A DNA stretch of 41,689 nt. Source: Exiguobacterium flavidum (GTDB taxonomy: Bacteria; Bacillota; Bacilli; Exiguobacteriales; Exiguobacteriaceae). Location: NCBI RefSeq assembly GCF_003344535.1, contig NZ_QPKS01000006.1:1-41689 (forward strand). The letters are read 5' to 3'. The position numbers were made by a program, and so were the translations under genes. Below the pieces are notes generated by a model, which worked only from the letters and a program-made list of their open reading frames with translations, made no database searches and was not told where the DNA came from. This document shows, piece by piece, positions 25,278 to 36,408 of the stretch. The number at the start of each line of letters is the position of its first letter. The first letter of the stretch is position 1.

Positions 25278-26414
25278 TTATTCCTCGCCTTCGGCTTCGA
25301 CAGCATCGGCAGCGACTTCCGCTTCGATCGGTTCAAGGGCAGGCTCTTCCTTTGAGAACACGTCTTCTAGCGTCATCGTCTGTGCCTCAGTCTCACTCTT
25401 GATGTCGATTTTCCATCCTGTCAGCTTCGCTGCGAGACGTGCGTTCTGACCGCGCTTTCCGATCGCGAGCGAAAGCTGGAAGTCAGGTACGACGACGATC
25501 GTCGCCTTCGCCGGCTCGTTGACGTACACGTCGACGACTTGTGCCGGGCTGAGTGCATTGGCGACATACTCTTTCGGGTTGTCAGAGTAACGGACGATAT
25601 CGATCTTCTCGCCGTTCAACTCGTCGACGATCTTCTGGACACGTGCGCCTTTCGGTCCGACACATGCGCCGACCGGATCGATCTCGTCTGAACCGACCGC
25701 GATTTTCGAACGGTCTCCAGCTTCACGAGCGACCGATTTCACTTCGACGACACCGTCTGCGATTTCCGGTACTTCGATTTCGAACAGACGCTTGAGAAGC
25801 CCCGGGTGCGTCCGAGAGACGAGGATCGATGCACCTGATCCCTTGACCATCGGATCGACCTTCGTGACGTAGACCTTGATCCGGTCACGGATGCCGTACT
25901 TCTCGTTTGGCATCTGCTCATGCGTCGTCAAGACTGCCTCGATGTTCTCGAGGTTGACGTAAAGGTTACGTGCGTCCTGACGTTCGACGATACCCGTCAT
26001 GATCTCATCTTCACGGTCCGCGAAATGATTGTAGATACGCTGACGTTCTGCCTCGCGCATTTTTTGTGTGACGACTTGTTTTGCCGTCTGTGCCGCGACT
26101 CGACCGAAGTCACTCGGCGTCACTTCGACCTTGTGGTAATCCCCAAGCTCGTAAGTCGGATCGATCTCATGCGCTTCTTCGAGCGAAAGCTGCTCGTCCG
26201 GATGCGTCAAACGTTCGACGACCTTTTTCATCGCGAAGACACGAATGTCTCCAGTCGTCTGATCGAACTCGACCTTCACTTCCTCCGAGTCCTTCCCGAA
26301 GTTCTTGCGGTATGCCAAGATGAGTGCCTGCTCGAGCGCATCGATGATGATGGTCTTGTCAATTTCCTTTTCCTGCGCGATCAGCTCGATCGCCTCTAAC
26401 AACTGTGGTCCCAT
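25278..26414 (-). CDS. nusA: Transcription termination/antitermination factor NusA
   Basis: RNA polymerase-associated factor controlling pausing, termination and antitermination; 378 residues. The N-terminal RNAP-binding domain (QLLEAIELIAQEKEIDKTIIIDALEQAL) is followed by S1 (about 135-200) and two KH domains (GACVGPKGARVQKIVDELNGEKID; LAIGKRGQNARLAAKLTGWKID). There is no C-terminal acidic repeat pair as in E. coli, as expected in Bacillales, though a short Glu-rich tail exists. The frame extends to an ATG at 26432 that overlaps the rimP stop but lacks a ribosome site. ATG 26414 has AAGGAAG at 6 bases and is used here. Confidence 0.96.
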   Translation of the reverse strand: MGPQLLEAIELIAQEKEIDKTIIIDALEQALILAYRKNFGKDSEEVKVEFDQTTGDIRVFAMKKVVERLTHPDEQLSLEEAHEIDPTYELGDYHKVEVTPSDFGRVAAQTAKQVVTQKMREAERQRIYNHFADREDEIMTGIVERQDARNLYVNLENIEAVLTTHEQMPNEKYGIRDRIKVYVTKVDPMVKGSGASILVSRTHPGLLKRLFEIEVPEIADGVVEVKSVAREAGDRSKIAVGSDEIDPVGACVGPKGARVQKIVDELNGEKIDIVRYSDNPKEYVANALSPAQVVDVYVNEPAKATIVVVPDFQLSLAIGKRGQNARLAAKLTGWKIDIKSETEAQTMTLEDVFSKEEPALEPIEAEVAADAVEAEGEE

Positions 26415-26431
26415 TGTGCTCTTCCTTTCCA

Positions 26432-26899
26432 TTAAAACGTGACGGCATGTCGCGCCATCGCGATTTTGTCGACTGGTATCTCGATTTTCAATTTACGGGT
26501 CTTGACACGGACCTCGATCTCTAGCGTCACGCCGTCGTATGCGAGGAGCGTCCCCTCGAATTCCTTCGCGTCCTTGACCGGCGCGTATGTCTTGACGTAG
26601 ATATGCTTGCCGATCGCCTTCTCGTAATCTTCAGGCTTCTTCAGCGGACGTTCCGCCCCCGGGCTTGAAACGTCGAGGTAATAGGCTTGTTCGATCGGGT
26701 CGTCCTCATTGAGTGCCTCGGACAGTTGTTCGTTGATTCGAACACAGTCCTCGAGGTCGACTCCGCCTTCCTTGTCGATGTAGACACGTAGGAACCAATC
26801 CGTTCCTTCCTTGACGAATTCGACGTCGACGAGCTCCATGTTCTCCCGCTCGACGATCGGAAGAGCGAGTGATTCGACGATCTCAGTTACGTTCGTCAT
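26432..26899 (-). CDS. rimP: Ribosome maturation factor RimP
   Basis: 30S assembly factor, 155 residues, first gene of the nusA operon. It contains MELVDVEFVKEGTDWFLRVYIDKEGGVDLEDC and YYLDVSSPGAERPLKKPEDYEKAIGK, the signature of the RimP N-terminal domain, and an Sm-like C-terminal domain. AAGGAGG touches the first ATG (26905) and is 6 bases from the ATG at 26899, so the latter is the likelier start. Its promoter lies at 26985-27013. The polC terminator U-tract leads into its ribosome site. Confidence 0.94.
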   Translation of the reverse strand: MTNVTEIVESLALPIVERENMELVDVEFVKEGTDWFLRVYIDKEGGVDLEDCVRINEQLSEALNEDDPIEQAYYLDVSSPGAERPLKKPEDYEKAIGKHIYVKTYAPVKDAKEFEGTLLAYDGVTLEIEVRVKTRKLKIEIPVDKIAMARHAVTF

Positions 26900-26928
26900 C
26901 TTCATCCTCCTTCAAAAAACAAACAAGA

Positions 26929-26952
26929 AAGGAGCAGGTCCCCCTACTCCTT
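26929..26952 (-). terminator. Terminator-like hairpin in the rimP leader
   Basis: On the minus strand AAGGAGTAGG pairs with CCTGCTCCTT (one G-U) around a 4-base loop, followed by TCTTGTTTGTTTTTTGAAGGAGG. It lies downstream of the rimP promoter (26985-27013). It therefore ends polC transcripts and would also attenuate the nusA operon itself, a plausible feedback point for NusA. Confidence 0.75.
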
Positions 26953-26984
26953 CCCGTCGTAGTATAAAAAACATTTCCTCAACC

Positions 26985-27013
26985 AATATAGCATAGGAAG
27001 CCTGTTCCTGCAA
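26985..27013 (-). promoter_or_regulatory. rimP-nusA operon promoter
   Basis: Minus strand TTGCAG (27008-27013), 17-bp spacer, TATATT (26985-26990), just after the polC stop. The -35 matches consensus only in TTG. Confidence 0.5.
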
Positions 27014-27027
27014 GCGTTCCCCCCGCT

Positions 27028-30000
27028 TTACAGGTCGAAGAGCGAGAGCTGGTTCTCGTCCGGAAGCCCTTCGAGGCAGCCGAGCCCATCGAGTGTCTCG
27101 ATGATCGACTTCGAGAGTTTCGCACGTTTCTGCAGATCCTCTTTCGAGAGGAATTCACCGCCGGCACGTGCCTCGACGATCGCCTTCGCGGCATTCGTCC
27201 CGAGTCCCGTCACCGCGTCGAACGGCGGCAACAAGCCGTCCCCGTCGATCAGGAAGTCGGTCGCGCTCGAATTATAGAGATCGACCTTCTTGAAGTGGAA
27301 ACCGCGCTCGATCATCTCGAGTGCAAGTTCGAGGACCGTATAGAGGCCTTTATCCTTCGCCGTCGCCTCGAACCCCTTCTCCTTGATGTCTTGCAGCACC
27401 TTCCTTACAGCTGCCGACCCTTTCGTCATCGCGGCGATGTCGAAATCTCCGGCCCGGACAGTGAAATAGGAAGCATAGTAGTACATCGGGTGATGCACTT
27501 TATAGTAGGCGATCCGAACCGCCATCAAGACGTAGGCGGCCGCGTGGGCCTTCGGGAACATGTACTTGATTTTCTTGCAGGAGTCGATATACCAGAGCGG
27601 CACATCGTTCTCAATCATCGCCTCTTCCATGTCCGGTGACAGCCCTTTTCCTTTACGGACCGACTCCATGATTTTGAAGGCGAGCGAAGGTTCGAGCCCT
27701 GCGTAGATCAGGTAGACCATGATGTCATCCCGGCAGCCGATGACGTCCTTCAGTTCACAGGTGCCGTTGTAGATCAGTTCGCTCGCATTGCCGAGCCAGA
27801 CGTCCGTCCCGTGCGACAGCCCGGAAATCTGGACGAGTTCCGAGAAGGTCGTCGGCTTCGTCTCCTCGAGCATCTGGCGGACGAACTTCGTCCCGAACTC
27901 CGGAATGCCGAGCGTCCCTGTCTTCGAATCGATCTGCTCAGGCGTCACACCGATCGATTCGGTCGAACTGAAGATCTTCATCACTTCCTTGTCGTCGACA
28001 GGAATCGTCTTCGGATCCCGTCCCGACAAATCCTGCAGCATCCGGATCATCGTCGGATCATCGTGCCCGAGGATGTCGAGCTTAAGCAGGTTGTCGTGGA
28101 TCGAATGGAAGTCGAAGTGGGTCGTCTTCCATTCGGAGCCCATGTCGTCAGCCGGGAACTGGATCGGCGTGATGTCATAGATGTCCATGTAATCCGGGAC
28201 GACGATGATTCCGCCCGGGTGCTGACCGGTCGTCCGCTTGACGCCGGTCACACCGCTGACGAGCCTGTCGACCTCAGCCGTCCTGAAGTTCAAGTCGTTC
28301 TCGGATTGATAGCCTTTGACATAGCCATAGGCCGTCTTCTCCGCGATCGTACCGATCGTCCCTGCCCGGTAGACGTAATCATCACCGAACAGCACTTTCG
28401 TGTACGCGTGGGCTTTCGGCTGGTATTCACCGCTGAAGTTGAGGTCGATATCCGGTACTTTGTCCCCTTTGAAACCGAGGAACGTCTCGAACGGGATGTC
28501 ATGTCCGTCCTTTTTCATCGGCACATGACAGTCGGGGCATTCCTTGTCCGGCAAGTCGAATCCGGAACCGACCGACCCGTCATCGAAGAACTCCGACTTC
28601 TGACACTCCGGACATACGTAGTGCGGCGGCAGCGGGTTGACTTCCGTGATCTCCGTCATCGTCGCGACGAGGCTCGATCCGACTGAGCCTCGCGAGCCGA
28701 CGAGATAGCCGTCGTCAAGCGACTTCTTGACGAGTTTATGTGAAATCAGATAGATAACGGCGAACCCGTGGCCGATGATCGATTTCAATTCCTTCTCGAG
28801 ACGCGCTTCGACGATTTCCGGCAGCGGCGTCCCGTAGATCGCGTGAGCCATGTCGTAGCTCAAGTTCCGTACTTCGTCGTCAGCCCCCTCGATCTTCGGC
28901 GTGTAGAGATCTTTCGGTATGATGTCGATGTTCTCGAAACGATCCGCGATCTCGCGGCTGTTCGTGACGACGAGACGTTCCGCCGCCTCCGGTCCGAGGA
29001 ACGAGAAGGCATCGATCATCTGTTGCGTCGTCCGGAAATGAGCCGGAGGAAGCTGTTTGCGCAAATTGAGCATGTTCGCGCCGCCCTGTGTCCGGATCAA
29101 CACTTCACGGTACATCGCGTCGTGTTCATCGAGGTAATGGACATTCCCGGTCGCGACCGGCAAGATTCCCTCCCCTTCAGCGACACGGATGACCTTCTTG
29201 ATCAATTCCCGGAGCTCCATCTCATTCTGGACGATTTCCCGCTCGATCAGGTGACCATACATCTGAGGCGGTTGAATCTCAATGAAGTCATAGAAGGCCA
29301 TCACCTTCGCGAGTTCCTCGTCAGACTTGTTCAAGGCAGCGTCGAACACTTCGCCATTGTCGCAGGCAGACCCGATGATCAGTCCTTCCCGGTGGGCGAC
29401 GACTTGCGAACGAGGCGTCCGGACGACACGGTGGACGTGTTTCGTATGCGCAAGGGAGATGAGCCGGTAGAGGTTCTTCAGCCCCGTCTTGTCCTTCGCA
29501 TAGATCGTCGCATGATACGGCCGTGTCCGGGAGATATCCTTCCCCATCTCCCGGTTGAGCGACAGGTGCGTCTTCATGTCGAACATCTCATCAGCCATCT
29601 GAAGCAGCTTCAGCATCAGGTAGCCGGTCGCCTCAGCGTCATAGATGGCACGGTGATGCTGTGTCAGTTCGATGTCGAACCGCTTCGCGAGCGTGTTCAA
29701 CCGGTGATTCTTAAGTGTCGGCATCAGGACACGCGCAAGTTCGAGCGTATCGATGACCGGCAGCTCTGACGCCTCATGTCCGCCGGAACGAAGCGTCGCG
29801 TCAAGGAATCCGATATCGAACGACGCGTTATGCGCGACAAGTATCGAGTCGCCTGCCCAGTCGATGAATTCCTTGACGACCTGTTCCGGATCCGGCTTTC
29901 CTCGGACCATGTCGTCCGTGATCCCTGTCAGTTCGATCGTCGTCGCCGATAACAGATGCTTCGGGTCGGCGAACGCCTCGAACTTGTCGATGATGTCACC

Positions 30001-31335
30001 GTCGTGGATCTTGACCGCAGCCAGCTCGATGATTTTGTTGTACATGGCGGACAACCCGGTCGTCTCGACGTCGAAGACGACGAACGTCGCGTCGTCGAGC
30101 GGGGTGTCGACCGGATTGTACGCGACCGGGACGCCGTCGTTGACGACGTTCGCCTCGATGCCGTACAGCACTTTGATGCCGTTCTTCTTGCCGGCATAAT
30201 AGGCGTCCGGAAAAGCCTGCGCCCCGACATGGTCCGTGATGGCGACGGCGGGATGTCCCCACTTCGCCGCCCGTTCGACATACTTCGTCACGTTCATCAC
30301 GGCGTCCATTTGGCTCATCTGGGAATGCGCATGGAGTTCGACGCGCTTTTCGCCCTTCCAAGGATCGCCCGGCGGTTCGATTTTCACTTCCGAGAGTTGT
30401 GAGACCATCATCGCGAGATCTCGCAAGTACGTATCGAACTCGACGCGTCCTGCGGCCTGGATCCACATCCCCTTCTTGATCGCACTGAGGACTCGGACGT
30501 CCGACTCGTCACGGGCGAACATCTTGACGATGAGCGAGTCCGTGTAGTCGGTCATCTTGAACGTGAAGATCGTCTTGCCGCTTCGAAGCTCGCGGCTCTC
30601 TGCGTTGAAGACGAGTCCGCGGACCGCGATGCGCCGTTCCTCGTCCTGGATCGTCTTGATCGGGACGATCTCGTCCTGGATCGGCTTACCGATCCGGATA
30701 TCGACCGGTCCTTCCTCTTCAGTAGACTGCTCCCGCTTGAACTGCAGTTCGAGCATCCGTTTCGCCTCTTCGATATCCTCCTGCTTCACCTGTTCCTGCA
30801 GTGCCTGCTGTTTCGACTCATCGAGTGCGACGAACGGCTCGCAATTGAACTTCCCGAACCCATACGTACTGTAGAGTGCCTGAACCTCGCTGCAAAGCGC
30901 CCCTCGGACGAATCCGGCTTCCGGTTCGCTCCGGACCGGGATGAGGAGCTTATTGTCCCTCACCTCAGGAAGGATGCGCGACAGGTGCGTCCGCATCGCT
31001 TGTGAGACGTCGGCGAGGTCTTGGACGACGTACGGCCAGTAATCGGTGAATTGCGCCGTGTCCGGCCGGTTATCGGCCGACAGCACCAGTTTCACCTCAG
31101 CGAACTGCTGATAGCGGTTCTTCAGGCGGCTCGCGAACAGCTGGTAGACGTTTTGAGGCAGGACCTCCGTCAGTTTCACATGAAACGTCCACGTTCCGGC
31201 TGCTTTATTGACACGGAGCTTCTCGAGGGAAGCTTGATTGAAATGTTTTTCAATGATGCCTGTCGGCAATTCGAGGTCGCTCATCAAGAGCGCCATGCGA
31301 TTCGTTTTTTCCATACGCTGATGGCTGTCTTTCAA
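27028..31335 (-). CDS. polC: DNA polymerase III alpha subunit, PolC type
   Basis: Main replicative polymerase of low-GC Gram-positives, 1435 residues. Order: OB-fold region (about 240-330), PHP domain beginning [14 protein letters not shown] (about 335), and an inserted DEDDh proofreading exonuclease ([12 protein letters not shown] near 420). Then come the second PHP part, a zinc finger CPEC..CPDC (about 908-938) and the polymerase core ([16 protein letters not shown]). The start is uncertain: TTG 31335 has no ribosome site at normal distance. A strong AGGAGGAGGAG lies 18 bases upstream, next to in-frame CTG codons. ATG 31314 is another option. It follows proS, with a terminator between, as in B. 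subtilis. Confidence 0.96.
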   Translation of the reverse strand: MKDSHQRMEKTNRMALLMSDLELPTGIIEKHFNQASLEKLRVNKAAGTWTFHVKLTEVLPQNVYQLFASRLKNRYQQFAEVKLVLSADNRPDTAQFTDYWPYVVQDLADVSQAMRTHLSRILPEVRDNKLLIPVRSEPEAGFVRGALCSEVQALYSTYGFGKFNCEPFVALDESKQQALQEQVKQEDIEEAKRMLELQFKREQSTEEEGPVDIRIGKPIQDEIVPIKTIQDEERRIAVRGLVFNAESRELRSGKTIFTFKMTDYTDSLIVKMFARDESDVRVLSAIKKGMWIQAAGRVEFDTYLRDLAMMVSQLSEVKIEPPGDPWKGEKRVELHAHSQMSQMDAVMNVTKYVERAAKWGHPAVAITDHVGAQAFPDAYYAGKKNGIKVLYGIEANVVNDGVPVAYNPVDTPLDDATFVVFDVETTGLSAMYNKIIELAAVKIHDGDIIDKFEAFADPKHLLSATTIELTGITDDMVRGKPDPEQVVKEFIDWAGDSILVAHNASFDIGFLDATLRSGGHEASELPVIDTLELARVLMPTLKNHRLNTLAKRFDIELTQHHRAIYDAEATGYLMLKLLQMADEMFDMKTHLSLNREMGKDISRTRPYHATIYAKDKTGLKNLYRLISLAHTKHVHRVVRTPRSQVVAHREGLIIGSACDNGEVFDAALNKSDEELAKVMAFYDFIEIQPPQMYGHLIEREIVQNEMELRELIKKVIRVAEGEGILPVATGNVHYLDEHDAMYREVLIRTQGGANMLNLRKQLPPAHFRTTQQMIDAFSFLGPEAAERLVVTNSREIADRFENIDIIPKDLYTPKIEGADDEVRNLSYDMAHAIYGTPLPEIVEARLEKELKSIIGHGFAVIYLISHKLVKKSLDDGYLVGSRGSVGSSLVATMTEITEVNPLPPHYVCPECQKSEFFDDGSVGSGFDLPDKECPDCHVPMKKDGHDIPFETFLGFKGDKVPDIDLNFSGEYQPKAHAYTKVLFGDDYVYRAGTIGTIAEKTAYGYVKGYQSENDLNFRTAEVDRLVSGVTGVKRTTGQHPGGIIVVPDYMDIYDITPIQFPADDMGSEWKTTHFDFHSIHDNLLKLDILGHDDPTMIRMLQDLSGRDPKTIPVDDKEVMKIFSSTESIGVTPEQIDSKTGTLGIPEFGTKFVRQMLEETKPTTFSELVQISGLSHGTDVWLGNASELIYNGTCELKDVIGCRDDIMVYLIYAGLEPSLAFKIMESVRKGKGLSPDMEEAMIENDVPLWYIDSCKKIKYMFPKAHAAAYVLMAVRIAYYKVHHPMYYYASYFTVRAGDFDIAAMTKGSAAVRKVLQDIKEKGFEATAKDKGLYTVLELALEMIERGFHFKKVDLYNSSATDFLIDGDGLLPPFDAVTGLGTNAAKAIVEARAGGEFLSKEDLQKRAKLSKSIIETLDGLGCLEGLPDENQLSLFDL

Positions 31336-31405
31336 TTCACACCGCGACAGCAGCTCCTCCTCCTCTTGCGATTGCCCAAGGGGCGTATGGTGTGTAAGAA
31401 AAGAA

Positions 31406-31433
31406 GACAGTCACCGTGGAATAAGTGACCGTC
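31406..31433 (-). terminator. Terminator between proS and polC
   Basis: GACGGTCAC pairs with GTGACTGTC (9 bp, one G-U), followed on the minus strand by TTCTTTTCTT. It begins 8 bp before the window position of the proS stop, in the 108-bp gap. Confidence 0.75.
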
Positions 31434-31443
31434 TCCCTGAACT

Positions 31444-33141
31444 TCATAGACTATCGTATAATGCGCGCACACGTTCGGCAAGGTCCGCTTGCGAAACCTC
31501 TTGCGTCTCGCCTCCGGCCCGTGACTTCAATTCGACGATGCCTTCAGACGCCATCTTGCCGACGTTTATCCGGACAGGCACACCGATCAGGTCGGCATCG
31601 GCGAACTTGACGCCCGCCCGTTCCTTCCGGTCGTCGAGCAGGACCGAATAGCCTGCCTTCGTCAGATCGGCATAGAGCGACTCACCGAGTGACAGTTGTT
31701 CTTCGTTCTTCGCATTGACGACGATCAGATGGATGTCGAACGGCGCGATTGCTTTCGGCCAGATGATCCCGCGCTCATCATAATGTTGTTCGACGACAGC
31801 TGACAGTGTCCGGGACACCCCGATGCCATAGCAGCCCATGATGAGCGGCTGTGCTTTTCCGCCTTCGTCGAGGAATGTCGCGTTCATGCCTTCAGAGTAA
31901 CGTGTTCCAAGCTTGAACACCTGCCCGACCTCGATGCCGCGCGCGAACTGGACGATACCTTGGCCGTCCGGCGAAGCGTCGCCTTCGATCGCGAAGCGAA
32001 GATCCGTATATTCCGCCGCGAAGTCGCGGCTCGGATCGACATGGATGTAATGCGTTTCCGCTTTGTTCGCGCCGCAGACCGCATTCGTCAGCGAGCGGAC
32101 TGCGTAATCCGCGACGATGCGCATGTCGGTCCCGATCGGTCCGAGCGTGCCCGGTTTCGAATGGAGGGCTTCTTCGATCTCCTCGTCCGTCGCCATCGTG
32201 ATATCGAGTGCGCCGACGTGGTTCTTCAGCTTGATATCGTTGACCTCATGGTCACCACGGACGAGCGCCATGACGAGCCCTTGTTCCGTCTTGAAGATGA
32301 CCGTCTTGATCGATTCCTCAGATTTGACACCGAGGTACTCGCCGACCGATTCGATCGTCTTTGCGTCACCTGTGTGCACTTCTTCAAGCGCTTCAGGTTC
32401 GGCGGCTTGGCGCGGGTATTGGTCGAGTGTCTCGGCCATCTCGAGGTTCGCCGCATAGTTCGATTCGTTCGAATAGACGATCGTATCTTCTCCGATTGCA
32501 GCAAGCGCATGGAATTCATGCGTATCCTTACCGCCGATCGCACCTGAGTCTGCGACGACAGGGCGGAATTCAAGACCTACGCGGGAGAAGATGTTCGAGT
32601 AGGCGTTGAACATGTTTTCGTACTCCGCATCAAGACTTTCCTGCGTGCTGTGGAACGAATAGGCGTCCTTCATGATGAACTCGCGACCGCGGAGCAATCC
32701 GAAGCGCGGACGTCGTTCGTCACGGTATTTCATTTGAATCTGGAACAGGTTCACTGGAAGTTTCTTATAGGAATTGAGTTCATCACGTACGAGTGATGTG
32801 ATGAGCTCCTCGTGTGTCGCTCCGAGAGCGAAACGGCGGTCATGCCGATCCGTCAGGCGCATCAGCTCAGGACCATAGATATCCCAGCGTCCAGTCTCTT
32901 CCCAAAGTTCGGCTGGTTGAATCGCAGGCATGAGAAGTTCCTGAGCTCCAGCGTTCTCCATCTCTTCCCGGACGATTCCTTCGATTTTCGAAAGGACACG
33001 CTTCGCGAGCGGGAGATAGGAATAGATACCGGAAGCATTCTGACGCATGAAGCCGGCACGAAGCAGAAGCTGATGGCTGATCGCTTCCGCATCAGCCGGT
33101 ACTTCGCGCAGCGTAGGCATGAACAATTTCGACTGTTTCAT
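31444..33141 (-). CDS. proS: Prolyl-tRNA synthetase
   Basis: Class II synthetase charging tRNA-Pro, 565 residues, the long bacterial type with an INS editing domain between motifs 2 and 3. Motif 1 region is [17 protein letters not shown]; motif 2 region is [16 protein letters not shown] and [25 protein letters not shown]. The editing domain spans about residues 225-400, and motif 3 lies in [18 protein letters not shown]. The C-terminal anticodon-binding domain has [28 protein letters not shown] 33141 is preceded by AAAGGGG at a somewhat long 11 bases. It follows rseP by 27 bp in the uppS-cdsA-dxr-rseP-proS operon. I saw no T-box leader in front. Confidence 0.96.
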   Translation of the reverse strand: MKQSKLFMPTLREVPADAEAISHQLLLRAGFMRQNASGIYSYLPLAKRVLSKIEGIVREEMENAGAQELLMPAIQPAELWEETGRWDIYGPELMRLTDRHDRRFALGATHEELITSLVRDELNSYKKLPVNLFQIQMKYRDERRPRFGLLRGREFIMKDAYSFHSTQESLDAEYENMFNAYSNIFSRVGLEFRPVVADSGAIGGKDTHEFHALAAIGEDTIVYSNESNYAANLEMAETLDQYPRQAAEPEALEEVHTGDAKTIESVGEYLGVKSEESIKTVIFKTEQGLVMALVRGDHEVNDIKLKNHVGALDITMATDEEIEEALHSKPGTLGPIGTDMRIVADYAVRSLTNAVCGANKAETHYIHVDPSRDFAAEYTDLRFAIEGDASPDGQGIVQFARGIEVGQVFKLGTRYSEGMNATFLDEGGKAQPLIMGCYGIGVSRTLSAVVEQHYDERGIIWPKAIAPFDIHLIVVNAKNEEQLSLGESLYADLTKAGYSVLLDDRKERAGVKFADADLIGVPVRINVGKMASEGIVELKSRAGGETQEVSQADLAERVRALYDSL

Positions 33142-33168
33142 TGAGAATAGGACCCCTTTTAAATCAAT

Positions 33169-34410
33169 TTAGAAGAATGACTGAATGTCATTCCACGTTA
33201 CGAACAACATGAGCAACATCAGGAGGGCGAATCCGATGAAATGGACGATTCCTTCCTTTTGCGGGTCGATCGGCTTGCCGCGAAGTGCCTCGACGAGCAG
33301 GAACAAGAGACGTCCTCCGTCAAGTGCAGGGAGCGGAAGCAGGTTGAAGACTGCCAGGTTGACAGACAAGAGGGCAGTCCACGTCAGGAGCATCGTCAGA
33401 CCGTTGTCAGCGACCTGATCCGTCATCTTGACGATGCCGACAGGCCCAGATAGCTGATCGACACCGACTACACCGGTGATCAAGTCTCCGACTGCACCGA
33501 TGATCAATGTCGACATACGCCATGTCTCTGAGATGCCTGTTTCGAGCGCATTGCCAAACGAACGTTCCGTCGCATTCGTCACACCGATGATACCGACCTT
33601 CTGACCGTTCTGATCCTGTACTTTCGGCGTGATGACAGCTGATCGTTCCTTGCCGTCACGCTCGAAGACGACCTGCGTCTCTTTTCCGCCCTGGTCCTCG
33701 AAGCCTGCACGAAGGTCCGTCCATTCCTTCGTCTCCATACCGTTGATCGAGACGATGCGGTCTCCTTCGACGAGACCGGCCTTATCTGCAGGAGATCCTT
33801 CCTGGACGTTCCCGATGACGCTCTCCCCGGTCGGCGTGCCTTGGACGAGGCCGATGCCGAAGAGGATCGCGAAAGCCAGGACGAAGTTCATCGCCGGTCC
33901 GGCAGCAATCGCGAGGACCCGTTTGAAGACGGATTGTGCTCCGAACGTCCGGTCATAAGGCGCGATCTGTGTCTTCGTCTGTCCGTCGACCAAAAATGCA
34001 TCGCGCGCCACCGGGTATTCGATGACGGCGTCTCCAGACTGGCCGCGCACGTTCAGCTCACGGACGAGATCGATTTGCTCGACCGTCATGACCTGATCAG
34101 CCTTCGGATTATCCGCCTGCAAGTAGATCGATTCGACGACACCTTGCTTCAGGCCAAGACCGATGTTTTGACCGGGCTTCACTTCGACGAACTCGGGTTC
34201 CTCCCCGGCCATCTTGACGTACCCGCCAATCGGCAGGAGCCGGATCGTATACAGTGTCTCGTTTCGGAAGAACGAGATGATTTTCGGACCAAATCCGATT
34301 GCGAACTCACGACAAAGAATCCCAGCACGCTTCGCCATGACGAGATGTCCCCATTCGTGGACGGCGACAAGCACGCCGAACATGAGGACGATCGAGATGA
34401 ATGTCGTCAT
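33169..34410 (-). CDS. rseP: Site-2 intramembrane protease RseP/RasP
   Basis: Membrane zinc protease that cuts anti-sigma factors and leftover signal peptides; 413 residues. The active site HEWGH is at 18-22 in the first membrane helix, and the third ligand motif LPALDGGRLLFL lies near 360. A PDZ domain (GSPADKAGLVEGDRIVSINGMETKEW) is between them. There are four membrane segments. ATG 34410 has AAGGATGGG upstream. It sits 13 bp after dxr, matching B. subtilis dxr-rasP-proS. Confidence 0.96.
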   Translation of the reverse strand: MTTFISIVLMFGVLVAVHEWGHLVMAKRAGILCREFAIGFGPKIISFFRNETLYTIRLLPIGGYVKMAGEEPEFVEVKPGQNIGLGLKQGVVESIYLQADNPKADQVMTVEQIDLVRELNVRGQSGDAVIEYPVARDAFLVDGQTKTQIAPYDRTFGAQSVFKRVLAIAAGPAMNFVLAFAILFGIGLVQGTPTGESVIGNVQEGSPADKAGLVEGDRIVSINGMETKEWTDLRAGFEDQGGKETQVVFERDGKERSAVITPKVQDQNGQKVGIIGVTNATERSFGNALETGISETWRMSTLIIGAVGDLITGVVGVDQLSGPVGIVKMTDQVADNGLTMLLTWTALLSVNLAVFNLLPLPALDGGRLLFLLVEALRGKPIDPQKEGIVHFIGFALLMLLMLFVTWNDIQSFF

Positions 34411-34423
34411 TTATATCCCATCC

Positions 34424-35578
34424 TTACTTTTCGAACGAAAGTGCCGCCACGAACTCACGCGCAAAACGGTCCGCTTCGAGAATCTGCTCGAGCGATGGAT
34501 CCGCAATGCGTTCATGTGCATGGAGTGCCGCTTCTACGCTCGCTTCGATTTCTAAAAAGCTGATTTCACCCGCCAGGAAGCGGGCTACCGCTTGTTCATT
34601 AGCCGCGTTCAGTACTGTAGGCATCGAGCCGCCTGCCTTCCCGGCCTCGAAAGCGAGACGGAGCAGAGGGTATCGTTCGAACGAAGCTTCCGTGAAATGC
34701 AGACTTCCGATTTGTTTTAAGTTTAACCGTTCTCCCCCCTTGATTTCAAGGCGGGAAGGATATGTAAGAGCGTACTGGATCGGCTCACGCATATCCGGCA
34801 TTCCGAGCTGTGCCATGACGGCGCCATCATTGAATTCGACCATCGAATGAATGATCGATTCGCGGTGGATGATGACATCGATATCATCATAGTCGATGCC
34901 GAAAAGCCAGTGTGCCTCGATCACTTCGAAACCTTTATTCATCATCGTCGCTGAATCGATCGTGATTTTCGCACCCATCGACCAGTTCGGGTGATTGAGT
35001 GCCTGTTCGACCGTCACTTGAGAAAGCTCTTCTCTCGTCTTGTCACGGAAGCTTCCGCCTGAAGCCGTCAGGATGATCTGTTTCACGTCTTCGCGGCGCT
35101 CACCGTTCAAGCACTGGAAGATCGCTGCGTGTTCGCTGTCGACCGGAAGGATTCGGACGTTCTTCTCGCGCGCCAGTTTCATGACGAGGTGTCCGGCTGT
35201 GACGAGCGTCTCTTTGTTCGCTAACGCGATCGTCTTTTCCGCCTCGATCGCAGCAAGCGTCGGTTTCAGACCGACAGCCCCGACGACAGCCGTCACGACG
35301 ACGTCCGCCTCCTCCGCTGTCGCGACACGGATTAGCCCCTCTTCCCCGAGATGGAGTTCGGGCGAATAGTCGAGTCGGGACTTAAGTGCTTCGAGCGCTG
35401 CCTCATCTTGTGCAGCGACGATGCGTGGTTTGAAGCGGTTGATCCAAGGTATCGCCTTTTCCGTATTGCGTCCATAAGCGAATGCGACCAATTCGAACTT
35501 ATCGCCGTTTTCTGCGATGACGTCGAGCGTCTGAAGACCGATCGACCCGGTCCCCCCGATGATACTGATTTTTTTCAT
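34424..35578 (-). CDS. dxr: 1-deoxy-D-xylulose-5-phosphate reductoisomerase
   Basis: Second enzyme of the MEP isoprenoid pathway (DXP to MEP with NADPH); 384 residues. The NADPH loop [10 protein letters not shown] is at 8-17; the metal and substrate motifs [11 protein letters not shown] and [15 protein letters not shown] and the conserved [32 protein letters not shown] are all present. ATG 35578 has AAGGGGG upstream. It is between cdsA (12 bp) and rseP (13 bp). With uppS it links isoprenoid synthesis to wall lipid-carrier supply. Confidence 0.97.
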   Translation of the reverse strand: MKKISIIGGTGSIGLQTLDVIAENGDKFELVAFAYGRNTEKAIPWINRFKPRIVAAQDEAALEALKSRLDYSPELHLGEEGLIRVATAEEADVVVTAVVGAVGLKPTLAAIEAEKTIALANKETLVTAGHLVMKLAREKNVRILPVDSEHAAIFQCLNGERREDVKQIILTASGGSFRDKTREELSQVTVEQALNHPNWSMGAKITIDSATMMNKGFEVIEAHWLFGIDYDDIDVIIHRESIIHSMVEFNDGAVMAQLGMPDMREPIQYALTYPSRLEIKGGERLNLKQIGSLHFTEASFERYPLLRLAFEAGKAGGSMPTVLNAANEQAVARFLAGEISFLEIEASVEAALHAHERIADPSLEQILEADRFAREFVAALSFEK

Positions 35579-35590
35579 TCCGCTTCCCCC

Positions 35591-36391
35591 TTATTCGAAT
35601 AGCCCGAGCACGACGATCACGGTGAAGACGATCATCATGCTGTCGAAACGGTCAAGGATCCCGCCATGCCCTGGAAGGAGCGCACCGGAATCCTTGACGC
35701 CGTAGTGCCGCTTATAAGCCGATTGGACGAGGTCACCCAACTGACCGACGACAGCGACGATGACGGCGAGCAGAATGACCGGTCCGAATCCAAACGTCGG
35801 TGAAATCAATTCGAAGACGATGCCGAGCAGGACAGCAAGCACGATTCCGCCGACTGCGCCTTCGACCGTCTTGTTCGGGCTGATTGCCGGCCAGAGCTTC
35901 GTCTTGCCGAGACTTTTCCCTACGAAGTACGCTCCCGAGTCCGTAAACCAAATCAGAAGGATGACGAGCAGCGACAAGCTGAGTCCGTTCTCAAGCAGCC
36001 TGATATGCGCGAAGCTCGCGAATCCGACTCCGACGTACACTGTCGTCAATAAGAGGACGGAGACGTCGTCGAAAGTAAATACGTTCTTTGAAAAAACAGT
36101 AAAGAACAGGCTGATGAGCACGATGAGCATCGCCCAGCTGAGAAGCGGGAGCCCGAGTTCCGGAGTGCTTCCGCTCCATTCCTGATAGACCGCTGCGAAC
36201 GGCAACAATGTCGCCAGGGCGAACAAGATGACAGGGACTGATGTCCATTTCAAGCGTCGCATACGAATGAGTTCATGGTAGCCGATCAGCGTCAGCACAC
36301 CCATGAAGGCGAGGAACGGGATTCCGCCGAGGTAAAGCAACGTCAGAAAAATCGCTCCTGCCCATATGCCTGTGATGATACGAGTTTTCAT
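35591..36391 (-). CDS. cdsA: Phosphatidate cytidylyltransferase
   Basis: Integral membrane enzyme making CDP-diacylglycerol for phospholipid synthesis; 266 residues with about eight membrane segments. The CDS signature appears as SNKTVEGAVGG-like ISPNKTVEGAVGG and in GDLVQSAYKRHYGVKDSGALLPGHGGILDRFDSM near the C-terminus. ATG 36391 has GAGG 8 bases upstream. It is 17 bp after uppS in the conserved uppS-cdsA-dxr order. Confidence 0.96.
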   Translation of the reverse strand: MKTRIITGIWAGAIFLTLLYLGGIPFLAFMGVLTLIGYHELIRMRRLKWTSVPVILFALATLLPFAAVYQEWSGSTPELGLPLLSWAMLIVLISLFFTVFSKNVFTFDDVSVLLLTTVYVGVGFASFAHIRLLENGLSLSLLVILLIWFTDSGAYFVGKSLGKTKLWPAISPNKTVEGAVGGIVLAVLLGIVFELISPTFGFGPVILLAVIVAVVGQLGDLVQSAYKRHYGVKDSGALLPGHGGILDRFDSMMIVFTVIVVLGLFE

Positions 36392-36408
36392 AATAAAATC
36401 CTCATTTA

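Noticed and set aside
33142-33168. T-box leader for proS
   Set aside because: Only 27 bp separate rseP and proS, too short for a T-box, and no T-box sequence was seen.
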